From Haliovirga abyssi (GTDB lineage Bacteria; Fusobacteriota; Fusobacteriia; Fusobacteriales; Haliovirgaceae): a stretch of 64,000 nucleotides of DNA. Positions 43,692-51,831 of this stretch are shown here, piece after piece. The stretch's first letter is position 1; every line of letters begins with the position of its first letter. A program made the translations under genes and the position numbers. The DNA lies in NCBI RefSeq assembly GCF_030295325.1, contig NZ_AP027059.1, positions 620,001 to 684,000 on the forward strand, given 5' to 3'. The notes beneath the pieces were generated by a model. It did no database searches and was not told the origin of the DNA. It saw nothing but the letters and a program-made list of their open reading frames with translations.

Positions 43692-45035
43692 ATGAAATTA
43701 GCTTTAGTAAGTTTAGGATGTCATAAAAATTTAGTAGATAGTGAGAATTTAATTGGGATATTATCAAAACGAAAAGATGTTGAGATAATATCTAATATAG
43801 AAGAAGCTGATGTAGCTATAGTGAATACTTGTGGATTTATAGGAGATGCAAAAGAAGAATCTATAGAGACAATAATAGAAGTTGGAGAATTAAAAGAAAC
43901 TGGTAATTTAAAAAAACTAATTGTGGCTGGATGTTTAGCACAGAGATATTCAGAGGATTTGATGGAAGAATTATCAGAAATAGATGGAATAATAGGAACA
44001 GGTGAAATAGATAAAATAGAAGAAGTTTTAGATGAAGTGATTGATGGGAAGAAAATAATCAAAAGTGAAAGTTTAGATTTTCTAGCTAATAGTGAAACAG
44101 AAAGAGTCATTACAACTATGCCACATACAGCATATATAAAAATTGCTGAAGGGTGCGATAATAGATGTGCTTTTTGTATAATACCTTATTTAAGAGGAAA
44201 ATATAGAAGTAGAACAATAGAAGATATAATTAAAGAAATAGAAAATTTAGTATCAAACGGAGTAAGAGAAGTGAATATTATAGCCCAGGATACTACAGAA
44301 TATGGAATTGATATATATGGAAAAAGAAGATTAGCAGACCTTTTAAGAGAAATTGCAAAAGTGGAGGAATTGGAAAGAATAAGAGTTTTTTATACATATC
44401 CTAGTAATTTTGATGACGAATTAATTAAAGTTATTAAAGAAGAAGATAAAATATGTAAATATATAGATATTCCTATTCAACATGTGTCAGATAAAATATT
44501 GACATCTATGAGAAGAAGAGGGACTGCAAAAGAGATGAAAGAACTACTTTATAAAATAAGAAGAGAAATACCAGAAGCAGTCTTTAGAACATCTTTAATT
44601 GTTGGATTTCCTGGAGAAACTGAAGAAGAATTTGAAGAGTTAAAAGATTTTGTAGAAGAATTTAAATTTAATTATGCAGGAATATTTAATTTTTCAAGAG
44701 AAGAAGACACACCTGCTTTTGATTTAGAAAATCAAATAGATGATGATACAAGACACAAGAGATGGGTAGAGCTTACCAATATACAAAGTAAAATAGCAGA
44801 AAATATAAATAGAAAATATATAGGAGAAGTTGTAGAAGTAATAATAGATGGCGTATCTGAAGAATCAGAGTATATGTTAGAAGGTAGAACTTGTGGACAA
44901 GCTCCAGAAATAGATGGAAAAGTTTTGATTAATGATGGAACTGGAGAAAGAGGAGAAATTGTAAAAGTTAAAATTGAACAAAATTTTGATTATGATTTAT
45001 TAGGAGGGATAATAGAAAATGAATTTACCAAATAA
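43692..45035 (+). CDS. rimO: Ribosomal protein S12 methylthiotransferase RimO
   Basis: A 447-residue radical SAM enzyme that adds a methylthio group to an aspartate of S12. The N-terminal UPF0004 domain starts LVSLGCHKNLVDSE, with further conserved Cys in VNTCGFI and VAGCLAQRY. The radical SAM motif is EGCDNRCAFCIIPYLRGKYRSR. A C-terminal TRAM domain (about 375-447) binds substrate. The LVDSE opening separates RimO from MiaB. It overlaps pgsA by 17 bases. Confidence 0.95.
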   Translation: MKLALVSLGCHKNLVDSENLIGILSKRKDVEIISNIEEADVAIVNTCGFIGDAKEESIETIIEVGELKETGNLKKLIVAGCLAQRYSEDLMEELSEIDGIIGTGEIDKIEEVLDEVIDGKKIIKSESLDFLANSETERVITTMPHTAYIKIAEGCDNRCAFCIIPYLRGKYRSRTIEDIIKEIENLVSNGVREVNIIAQDTTEYGIDIYGKRRLADLLREIAKVEELERIRVFYTYPSNFDDELIKVIKEEDKICKYIDIPIQHVSDKILTSMRRRGTAKEMKELLYKIRREIPEAVFRTSLIVGFPGETEEEFEELKDFVEEFKFNYAGIFNFSREEDTPAFDLENQIDDDTRHKRWVELTNIQSKIAENINRKYIGEVVEVIIDGVSEESEYMLEGRTCGQAPEIDGKVLINDGTGERGEIVKVKIEQNFDYDLLGGIIENEFTK

Positions 45036-45531
45036 ATTAACTCTTTTAAGAATAGTATTAATAGTTCCATTTTTAATATTTTTAGAATTGGATATGCCAA
45101 TTGCAGCAGTTTTAATATTTGCAATAGCTTCAATTACAGATTTTTTTGATGGATATATAGCTAGAAAAGATAATTTGATAACAAAATTTGGTAAATTAAT
45201 GGATCCATTAGCAGATAAAATTTTAGTTTTATCTGCTTTGACGGTTTTTGTGGAATTACATTATATACCTTCTTGGATGGTAATTATTATATTTACAAGA
45301 GAATTTTTAGTGACAGGTTTGAGAATTTTGGCAGCTTCAGATGGAGTGGTTATAGCTGCTGCAAAAATTGGAAAATATAAAACAGCATCTCAAATGATAG
45401 TGATTATAATAGTTATTTTTACTAAAAATTCTATAATTAGTCAACTATTAATGTTGATCCCTGTGGTACTTACTATATGGTCTGGGTATGATTATGTAAT
45501 AAAAGGTAAAAAATATTTTTTGGATGATTAA
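45019..45531 (+). CDS. pgsA: CDP-diacylglycerol-glycerol-3-phosphate 3-phosphatidyltransferase
   Basis: A 170-residue multi-pass membrane enzyme that makes phosphatidylglycerol phosphate, the first step to phosphatidylglycerol. The CDP-alcohol phosphotransferase motif DG-x2-AR-x8-G-x3-D-x3-D is complete (DGYIARKDN...GKLMDPLAD). NLPNKLTLLRI at the start and about five hydrophobic helices fit the family. Its start lies inside the end of rimO, and rimO-pgsA is a common pairing. Confidence 0.94.
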   Translation: MNLPNKLTLLRIVLIVPFLIFLELDMPIAAVLIFAIASITDFFDGYIARKDNLITKFGKLMDPLADKILVLSALTVFVELHYIPSWMVIIIFTREFLVTGLRILAASDGVVIAAAKIGKYKTASQMIVIIIVIFTKNSIISQLLMLIPVVLTIWSGYDYVIKGKKYFLDD

Positions 45532-45634
45532 TCTACAATAGGAAATTACATTTTTAGGGTTTAATCATTAGATGATTAGAAATTAAAATGATTTTATGAA
45601 ATTTATAAAAATAATATAAGGAAGTGAGATAATT

Positions 45635-46429
45635 ATGAAAATAGGATTTATTGGTGCTGGAAATATGGGTGAAGCTTATATAAGTGCTTTATATAAAGAA
45701 AAAGAAATTTTATTTTATGAATTAAATAATGATAGAAGAGAATATATAAAATCAAAGTATAATGTGGAATCAGCAAATACTATTTCAGATTTAATATTGG
45801 GTGTTGATATAATTTTCTTAGCAGTAAAGCCACAAGTTATGAAATATGTATTAGAAGAATTAGCAGAATTAAAGCTTGATAATAAAATTATAATTTCTAT
45901 TGCAGCAGGAATAAATTTGAATTTTTATGAAAAATATCTTGGAAAAAATAAAAAAATAGTTAGAGTAATGCCAAATACTCCAGCATTAATAAGAAAAGGG
46001 ATGTCAGGGGTAGTATTTAATGAAAATTTCAGCGAAAAATCTGAAAAAAATGAGATATTAGAACTATTGTCTGCAACGGGAGAAACTATAGAAATAGATG
46101 AAAAAGGATTAGATATATTAACTGCAATATCAGGAAGTGGGCCAGCATATGTTTTTGTATTGATAAATAGTTTAGCAGATGGTGGAGTTAAATTAGGACT
46201 TTCAAAAGAGGTGGCTTTAAAATTAGCTGTTGAAACATTTATTGGTTCAGCGGAGCTCATAAAACAAACAGGGAAGCATCCTGAGCAGTTAAAAGATATG
46301 GTAACTTCACCAGGTGGAACTACTGCAGCAGCACTTTTTGATATGGAGAAAAATGGAATTAGATATACAATGGAATCAGCTGTGGAGGCTTGTTATTTGA
46401 AAGTTAAGGAATTAGCTGGAAATAAATAA
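45635..46429 (+). CDS. proC: Pyrroline-5-carboxylate reductase
   Basis: A 264-residue NAD(P)H enzyme for the last step of proline synthesis. The Rossmann start KIGFIGAGNMGEAY, a middle AVKPQVMKYVL, VRVMPNTPALIRKGMSG and the C-terminal signature VTSPGGTTAAAL are all present. Length is normal. It follows a 103-base gap with no recognised element and uses GGAAG; likely cotranscribed with yggT. Confidence 0.95.
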   Translation: MKIGFIGAGNMGEAYISALYKEKEILFYELNNDRREYIKSKYNVESANTISDLILGVDIIFLAVKPQVMKYVLEELAELKLDNKIIISIAAGINLNFYEKYLGKNKKIVRVMPNTPALIRKGMSGVVFNENFSEKSEKNEILELLSATGETIEIDEKGLDILTAISGSGPAYVFVLINSLADGGVKLGLSKEVALKLAVETFIGSAELIKQTGKHPEQLKDMVTSPGGTTAAALFDMEKNGIRYTMESAVEACYLKVKELAGNK

Positions 46430-46501
46430 AATAAAAGAGATAAAAAGATTTTTTTAACCACAGGATTAAAACGGATAAAAGAGAACAGGGAGGATTAAAA
46501 G

Positions 46502-46759
46502 ATGATTGTACTTATAATTAATTTAGCAGTTAGAGTAATAGAAGCGTTAATATTTATTAGGATAATATTGTCTTGGATTATGCCACGTGGTGGACAAAAC
46601 AGTGATTTTGGAAGGTTTATTAATGATTTGACAGAACCATTACTTGCTCCTTTTAGAGTGGTTTTGCCACTAGGAAATATGGGAGGATTAGATTTATCAC
46701 CAATTATATTGTTGTTTATTTTAGATATTGTTAGAAACTTTGTAGTGAGAATGCTTTAG
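46502..46759 (+). CDS. YggT-family small membrane protein
   Basis: An 85-residue protein with two hydrophobic segments (about 3-25 and 60-80) around a loop with RIILSWIMPRGG and DLTEPLLAPFRVVLPLG. This LTEP-x-L-x-PFR pattern defines the YggT family, linked to cell shape, division-site assembly or osmotic stress in various bacteria; the biochemical role is unknown. It lies between proC and yggU, an order seen in many genomes, and starts behind AGGGAGG. Confidence 0.9.
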   Translation: MIVLIINLAVRVIEALIFIRIILSWIMPRGGQNSDFGRFINDLTEPLLAPFRVVLPLGNMGGLDLSPIILLFILDIVRNFVVRML

Positions 46760-46787
46760 AAATGGATTAAAAAAATAGGAGATAAAA

Positions 46788-47066
46788 ATGTTTGAAGAAA
46801 AAGATGGGAAAATATATATAAATCTATATGTGCAGCCTAAAAGTCAAAAAAATGAGATAATTGGAGAATATAATGGTAGATTAAAAATAAAAATAAGAGG
46901 TCTGCCAGCTGACGGAGAAGCCAATAAAAATATAGTTAATTTTTTCTCTAAATATTTAAAGACTGCTAAAAAAAATATAGAAATCGTATCAGGAAGTACA
47001 GGAAGAAATAAAAAAATAGCAATATTAGGACTTAACTTGGACGAAATTAAAAATAAGATTTTATAG
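46788..47066 (+). CDS. DUF167/YggU-family protein
   Basis: A 92-residue alpha/beta protein. It shows the family core YVQPKSQKNEIIGEYNGRLKIKI, then GLPADGEANKNIVNFFSKYL and IEIVSGSTGRNKKIAI. The function is unproven. It is commonly found with yggT and proC, and here follows yggT by 28 bases. A normal-length member without oddities. Confidence 0.9.
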   Translation: MFEEKDGKIYINLYVQPKSQKNEIIGEYNGRLKIKIRGLPADGEANKNIVNFFSKYLKTAKKNIEIVSGSTGRNKKIAILGLNLDEIKNKIL

Positions 47067-47085
47067 TTTAAAAGTAGGAGGGAAA

Positions 47086-47430
47086 ATGAAATTAAAAGAG
47101 ATAATGGAATTAATTGATGCGGAAATTATAGTTGGAGAGGAATATATAAAAGAGATGGATATAAAACATGTTGGTGCAGCTGATTTAATGAGTGAGGTTT
47201 TAGCATTTGCCAAAGAAGATTCGTTATTGCTAACAGGGCTAACAACACCTCAAATTATAAGAACAGCTCAAATGATGGATTTAGCAGTAATTGTTTTAGT
47301 AAGAGGGAAAATACCTCAACAAGATACTATAAATTTAGCGAAAGAGGTAGGAATACCAGTTCTTACTACAAAAGAACTTTTATATACTGCATGTGGTAAA
47401 TTATATAACGAAAAACTTGAAAGTTGTTAA
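47086..47430 (+). CDS. DRTGG-domain protein
   Basis: A 114-residue single DRTGG domain. Key segments are KEIMELIDAEIIVGE, AADLMSEVLAFAKED and GIPVLTTKELLYTACGKLY. DRTGG domains occur as ligand-sensing parts of phosphotransacetylase-like and CBS proteins. Stand-alone copies in anaerobes are often encoded with HATPase and PHP proteins near [FeFe] hydrogenases. Those two partners lie just downstream here. AGGAGGG precedes its ATG. The 228-base gap to the next gene holds a family A repeat. Confidence 0.85.
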   Translation: MKLKEIMELIDAEIIVGEEYIKEMDIKHVGAADLMSEVLAFAKEDSLLLTGLTTPQIIRTAQMMDLAVIVLVRGKIPQQDTINLAKEVGIPVLTTKELLYTACGKLYNEKLESC

Positions 47431-47464
47431 AATTTTTATCATAACAACATATTTTTAAATTATT

Positions 47465-47613
47465 AAGGAACGGCTTAAAAACAACCTTTTTATTTTGTTT
47501 TAAAATACGCAACGGTTCAAGCGTTTTTATAACAAAATATATAAAATTATTTTTAAACATTCTTCAAGCGTTTTTATAACAAAAAATGAGAAACTTATTT
47601 TTTAAACGTTCTT
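47465..47613. repeat. Family A hairpin repeat, expanded copy before the CBS-HATPase gene
   Basis: The outer ends AAGGAACGG and AACGTTCTT are inverted. Inside is one left unit (TTTTGTTTTAAAATACGC) followed by two right units (GCGTTTTTATAACAAAA, at about 47521-47537 and 47568-47585). It matches a nested copy like 55041-55242 that has lost one left unit. It splits the DRTGG gene from its partners without interrupting a gene. Confidence 0.7.
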
Positions 47614-47658
47614 AAATGGGGGATGTTAGTTTTAAGCCATTCACAACTGGAGGTTAAA

Positions 47659-48597
47659 ATGGATGTAAAAAATATGGATATTTTGCAGAAATATAAAGAT
47701 TTTTTTAAAGATTTAACTGCAAAAAATGTAATGAATAGTATGCTAATAGTACTAAAAGAAGAAAATACATTTAAAGAAGCTCAAGAGATAATGAAGAATA
47801 AAAAAATATCTGGGATACCAATTGTAGATGATAATTACCAAGTTATAAATATTATAACAATGGAAGATATAATAAATGCACTTTCTAACAATCAAATTGA
47901 TATGAAAATATCAGTTAAACAAAGGAAAAAAGTTGTGGCTTTAAAAATGGAGGATGATTTTGAAAAAATAGTAGAATTTTTAAGTACTTATGGATTTGGA
48001 AGATATCCTGTAGTTTCAGAAAACAATACTTTAATTGGAATAATAACAAAACAAGACCTGTTATTTTCAGTAGTTAGTAAATTGTCAGTATTATATTTGC
48101 ATGATGAAAGAAGAAAAGAGATATTGGATTCTCCACTTTCTGTTTTTGTTAAAAATAATATTAATAAAAATGAACCTCAATTTTGCTATTCTATAAATAA
48201 TAGTAATGTTAATAACGCAGGAGAAGGTTCAGCATTATTAAAAAATTTCTTAAAAGAAAAAGGGATAGAGACTAAATTAATAAGAAAAATAAGTATATCA
48301 ACATATGAAGCAGAAGTGAATGTGGTTATTCATGGTGGCGGAATAGGAAAAATAGTTGCTGAAATTACTGATGAAAGTATAGTGGTATTTGTAGAAGATA
48401 TTGGTCCTGGAATAGAAAGTATAGAAAAGGCTATGACAGCTGGATTTTCAACTGCTCCTGAATATATAAGGGCACTTGGATTTGGTGCTGGAATGGGAAT
48501 ACCGAATATAAAAAGATTTGCTGACAAATTAATAATCACTTCTGAAAAAGGGAATGGAGTAAAAATGGAAATGATATTTTGGAGGGAGAAATTATGA
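47659..48597 (+). CDS. CBS-pair / anti-sigma-type HATPase fusion protein
   Basis: A 312-residue signalling protein. Two CBS motifs (about 20-140, with ISGIPIVDDNYQVINIITMEDI and GRYPVVSENNTLIGIITKQDL) would bind adenine nucleotides. The C-terminal RsbW-like HATPase domain (about 180-310) has an N-box region, VEDIGPGIE and GFGAGMGIPNIKRFAD ATP-lid motifs. It probably acts as a serine kinase or anti-sigma-like switch responding to energy charge. The start at ATG 47659 follows CTGGAGG; an earlier ATG at 47623 lies next to the repeat. It overlaps the PHP gene by four bases. Confidence 0.88.
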   Translation: MDVKNMDILQKYKDFFKDLTAKNVMNSMLIVLKEENTFKEAQEIMKNKKISGIPIVDDNYQVINIITMEDIINALSNNQIDMKISVKQRKKVVALKMEDDFEKIVEFLSTYGFGRYPVVSENNTLIGIITKQDLLFSVVSKLSVLYLHDERRKEILDSPLSVFVKNNINKNEPQFCYSINNSNVNNAGEGSALLKNFLKEKGIETKLIRKISISTYEAEVNVVIHGGGIGKIVAEITDESIVVFVEDIGPGIESIEKAMTAGFSTAPEYIRALGFGAGMGIPNIKRFADKLIITSEKGNGVKMEMIFWREKL

Positions 48598-49271
48598 TGA
48601 AATTGGGGAATAGATATGAATTTCATACGCATACTTTATTAAGTGATGGAGAACTTTTAATTAGTGAACATGTAAGAAGAGCCGAAAATTTAGGTTATGA
48701 GGTTATTTCAATAACAGACCATGCAGATGTTACAAATATAGATGAAATTTTGTCAAAAATAGGTGAATTTATAAAATCAGAAGGACAATATTATAAAATA
48801 AAAGTTTTGCCAGGAGTGGAATTAACTCATGTACCACCTCAAATGATAAATGAATTAGCAGAATATTCAAAAGCAAAAGGTGCAAAAATTGTTGTAGTCC
48901 ATGGAGAAACAATTGTAGAACCAGTAGCTTTAAAAACAAATTTATATGCTGTTAAATCAAAATATGTAGATATATTGGCACATCCTGGATTGATTACAGA
49001 AGAAGAAGTAAAATTAGCTGTAGAAAACAATGTATATTTAGAACTGTCAGCAAGAAAAGGACATTCTTTAACTAATGGACATGTCGCAAAATTGGCTAGC
49101 AAATTTGGAGCAAATATGTTAGTTGATACTGATGCACATTCGCCAGATGATTTTATATCACAAGAATTTGCATATAAAGTGGCACTTGCTAGTGGATTAA
49201 ATAGTGAGCAGGCATATAAAGTAGTATCATTAAATCCTTTGAATTTTATAAAGAAAATTTTAGATTTATAA
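48594..49271 (+). CDS. PHP-domain phosphoesterase
   Basis: A 225-residue metal-dependent phosphohydrolase. All four PHP motifs are visible: EFHTHTLLSDGE (HTH), SITDHADV, GVELTH, then VVVHGE, LAHPG and VDTDAHSPDDF carrying further metal ligands. The length is that of stand-alone histidinol-phosphatase-like PHP proteins; the substrate is unknown. It starts in an ATGA overlap with the CBS-HATPase gene. The DRTGG/HATPase/PHP set tends to occur beside hydrogenase genes in other anaerobes (established context from memory). A terminator follows. Confidence 0.88.
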   Translation: MMKLGNRYEFHTHTLLSDGELLISEHVRRAENLGYEVISITDHADVTNIDEILSKIGEFIKSEGQYYKIKVLPGVELTHVPPQMINELAEYSKAKGAKIVVVHGETIVEPVALKTNLYAVKSKYVDILAHPGLITEEEVKLAVENNVYLELSARKGHSLTNGHVAKLASKFGANMLVDTDAHSPDDFISQEFAYKVALASGLNSEQAYKVVSLNPLNFIKKILDL

Positions 49272-49376
49272 TAAGGGACTTTAAAAAAATTAATGAGTCA
49301 TTTGTTTGAAAAATATGAACGAATCTACAGATTTTCTCAAACAATTTTGACGAATTTATTTTTTATTGTACCTAAC

Positions 49377-49408
49377 AAAAAGAATAGCAATTTTTAGCTA
49401 TTCTTTTT
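49377..49408 (+). terminator. Terminator after the PHP gene
   Basis: AAAAAGAATAGC (49377-49388) and GCTATTCTTTTT (49397-49408) pair around AATTTTTA, followed by T. Confidence 0.85.
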
Positions 49409-49466
49409 TTATAATTATGGTAAAATATAGATAAGGGTCGTAAAAATAAAAAAGAGAGTGAATTTT

Positions 49467-50777
49467 ATGATTAATATAAATTTAGATAAAAAATTAATTA
49501 ATATGTTTAATGAAATAATAAAAAATGGTGGGAAGCCTTATATTTGTGGCGGATATATAAGAGATTATATATTAAATATTAAAAATAAGGATATTGATAT
49601 TGAGGTTTTTAATGTAGAATTTCAAAAGTTATATGATATATTAAATAAATTTGGAAAAGCTAGAATCGTTGGAGAAAGTTATAAAATAATTTTAATTGGA
49701 GATTATGAATTTTCTGTTCCAAAAGAAAATTTAGATATAAAATCAGCAGGAAGAAGAAGAGATTTTACAATGAATTCTATATATTATGATTTTGAAAGTA
49801 AAAAAATAATAGATTTTTTTAATGGAATAGAAGATATAAAAAATGGTATAATTAGATTAGTTGATGATAAAAATATAGATGATGACCCTTTAAGGATTTT
49901 AAGGATAGCACAATTTTTAGCGAGATTAAATTTTAAAGTAGATGAAAAAACAGAAAAGATAGCAATAAAAAATAGAGAAAAAATTTTAAACATAGCAAAA
50001 GAAAGAATATTTATAGAATTTGAAAAAATATTGTTGAAGGCAAAAAAACCTTCGTTAGCATTTCAATGGATGAAAAAAATTGGATTATTAAAGTTATTAT
50101 TTCCTGAATTGGATAGATTAAGCGAAATCGAACAAGGAGACAAATTTCATCCTGAAGGGGATGCATTCACACATACAATGTTAACATTAGATGTGTTAGA
50201 AATTAATGAAAGGAATATAGAGGTTATGTTGGCTATATTATTTCACGACATAGGAAAGGCAATTGTAAAAACTAATAAAATAGGGAATCATATTACATTT
50301 TATAGACATGAAATAGAAGGAGCTAAATTATCAAAAAAAAGTATAAAAAAAATGACTAGTTCTAAAGAGTTAGCTAAAAATGTTTTTAGTTTAATAAAAT
50401 ATCATATGGTACCATTTAATTTTTCAAAATCAATAAATAGAAAAACTATAAAAAAATTATCAGTAAAAGTTGATTTTTTAAATTTGATGTTACTGCATAA
50501 AGCAGATTATTTAGGGAGAAAGAATATAGATGAAAATATTTTATACGTTAAGGAATCAATTGAAATATACGAAAATATAAAAGAAGAGACAAAACCTATA
50601 ATTAAAGGGAAGGACGTTATAAAACTAGGTATAAAACCTGGTCCTGAAATAGGTAAAATATTAAAATTAATATATATAGCTCAATTAGAAGAAAAGTTTT
50701 CAGATTATGAAAGTGGGATTAAATATTTGGAAAACTATATTTCAAAATGGAATAAAAATATAAATAAGGAGATGTAA
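49467..50777 (+). CDS. tRNA nucleotidyltransferase / poly(A) polymerase-family protein with HD domain
   Basis: A 436-residue class II nucleotidyltransferase. The head has GKPYICGGYIRDYIL and DIDIEVFN (metal-binding aspartates). RRRDFTMNSIYYD and DDPLRILRIAQFLARL follow, typical of CCA-adding enzymes. The C-terminal half carries an HD phosphohydrolase domain with ILFHDIGKA near residue 258. Since encoded tRNAs here already carry CCA, the enzyme is likely to repair ends or polyadenylate. The start at ATG 49467 follows AGAGAGTG; a GTG at 49458 lies within that site. Confidence 0.9.
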   Translation: MININLDKKLINMFNEIIKNGGKPYICGGYIRDYILNIKNKDIDIEVFNVEFQKLYDILNKFGKARIVGESYKIILIGDYEFSVPKENLDIKSAGRRRDFTMNSIYYDFESKKIIDFFNGIEDIKNGIIRLVDDKNIDDDPLRILRIAQFLARLNFKVDEKTEKIAIKNREKILNIAKERIFIEFEKILLKAKKPSLAFQWMKKIGLLKLLFPELDRLSEIEQGDKFHPEGDAFTHTMLTLDVLEINERNIEVMLAILFHDIGKAIVKTNKIGNHITFYRHEIEGAKLSKKSIKKMTSSKELAKNVFSLIKYHMVPFNFSKSINRKTIKKLSVKVDFLNLMLLHKADYLGRKNIDENILYVKESIEIYENIKEETKPIIKGKDVIKLGIKPGPEIGKILKLIYIAQLEEKFSDYESGIKYLENYISKWNKNINKEM

Positions 50778-50779
50778 AA

Positions 50780-51826
50780 ATGGCAACATATACAAAAAAG
50801 ATAAAAGTAGGAGATATATTTATAGGTGGGACAGAAAATGTAATAATTCAATCAATGACAAATACAGACACAAGAGATATAGAGGCAACTGTAAATCAAA
50901 TTTTAGAACTTGAAGAAGCAGGTTGTGAATTAGTGAGAGTTACAGTTCAAGATATAGAAGCAGGAAATGCTATAAAAGAGATAAAGAAAAAAATTAATAT
51001 TCCTCTTATAGCAGATATACATTTTGACTATAGATTAGCAATATTAGCAATAGAAAATGGGATAGATAAGTTAAGAATAAATCCAGGGAACATTGGAGAA
51101 GATTGGAAAGTAGAAAAAGTTGTAGAAAAAGCAAAAGAAAAAAATATTCCAATTAGAATAGGTGTAAATGGTGGTTCATTAGAAAAACATATATTAGAAA
51201 AATTTGGACATCCTACAGCTGAAGCTATGGTGGAAAGTGCAATGTATCATATAAAATTATTAGAAAAATTTAATTTTAAAGATATATTAATTTCGTTAAA
51301 ATCAAGTGATGTAAGAGTGATGAATAAAGCATATAGAATGATAAAAGAAAAAGTTGATTATCCACTTCATCTTGGAGTAACAGAAGCTGGGACTTTCTTT
51401 CAAGGAACTGTAAAATCAGCAATTGGAATAGGAAGTTTATTATTAGATAATATTGGTGATACAATGAGAGTATCATTAACAGAAAATCCTGTTGAAGAGA
51501 TAAAAGTGGCAAAAGAGATTCTAAAAGTTTTAGGTATAAGGAAAAATGGAATAGAGATAATATCTTGTCCAACTTGTGGAAGAACAGAAATTGATTTAAT
51601 TGGACTTGCAAAAAAAGTGGAAAAAGAGTTTAGTAATATAGAAAAGCCATTAAAAATTGCTGTAATGGGGTGTATTGTAAATGGTCCTGGGGAAGCCAAA
51701 GAAGCAGATTTTGGAGTAGCAGGAGGAAAAGGTGTGGGAATAATATTTAAAAAAGGGGAAATAGTTAAAAAAGTAAAAGAGGCGGATATACTTAAAGAGC
51801 TAAGGGAAATTGTGAATAGGGGATGA
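50780..51826 (+). CDS. ispG: 4-hydroxy-3-methylbut-2-en-1-yl diphosphate synthase
   Basis: A 348-residue [4Fe-4S] enzyme of the MEP isoprenoid pathway that makes HMBPP from MEcPP. It contains IIQSMTNTDTRD, LIADIHFDYRLA, NPGNIG, and the cluster ligands in SCPTCGR and VMGCIVNGPGEAK. It is the short bacterial form without the central insertion. AAGGAG precedes the ATG, 2 bases behind the nucleotidyltransferase gene, so both are in one operon. Confidence 0.96.
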   Translation: MATYTKKIKVGDIFIGGTENVIIQSMTNTDTRDIEATVNQILELEEAGCELVRVTVQDIEAGNAIKEIKKKINIPLIADIHFDYRLAILAIENGIDKLRINPGNIGEDWKVEKVVEKAKEKNIPIRIGVNGGSLEKHILEKFGHPTAEAMVESAMYHIKLLEKFNFKDILISLKSSDVRVMNKAYRMIKEKVDYPLHLGVTEAGTFFQGTVKSAIGIGSLLLDNIGDTMRVSLTENPVEEIKVAKEILKVLGIRKNGIEIISCPTCGRTEIDLIGLAKKVEKEFSNIEKPLKIAVMGCIVNGPGEAKEADFGVAGGKGVGIIFKKGEIVKKVKEADILKELREIVNRG

Positions 51827-51831
51827 TATGA

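Noticed and set aside
49272-49376. Second hairpin upstream of the terminator after the PHP gene
   Set aside because: GTTTGAAAAA and TTTTCTCAAAC pair only partly with a long loop; not convincing.
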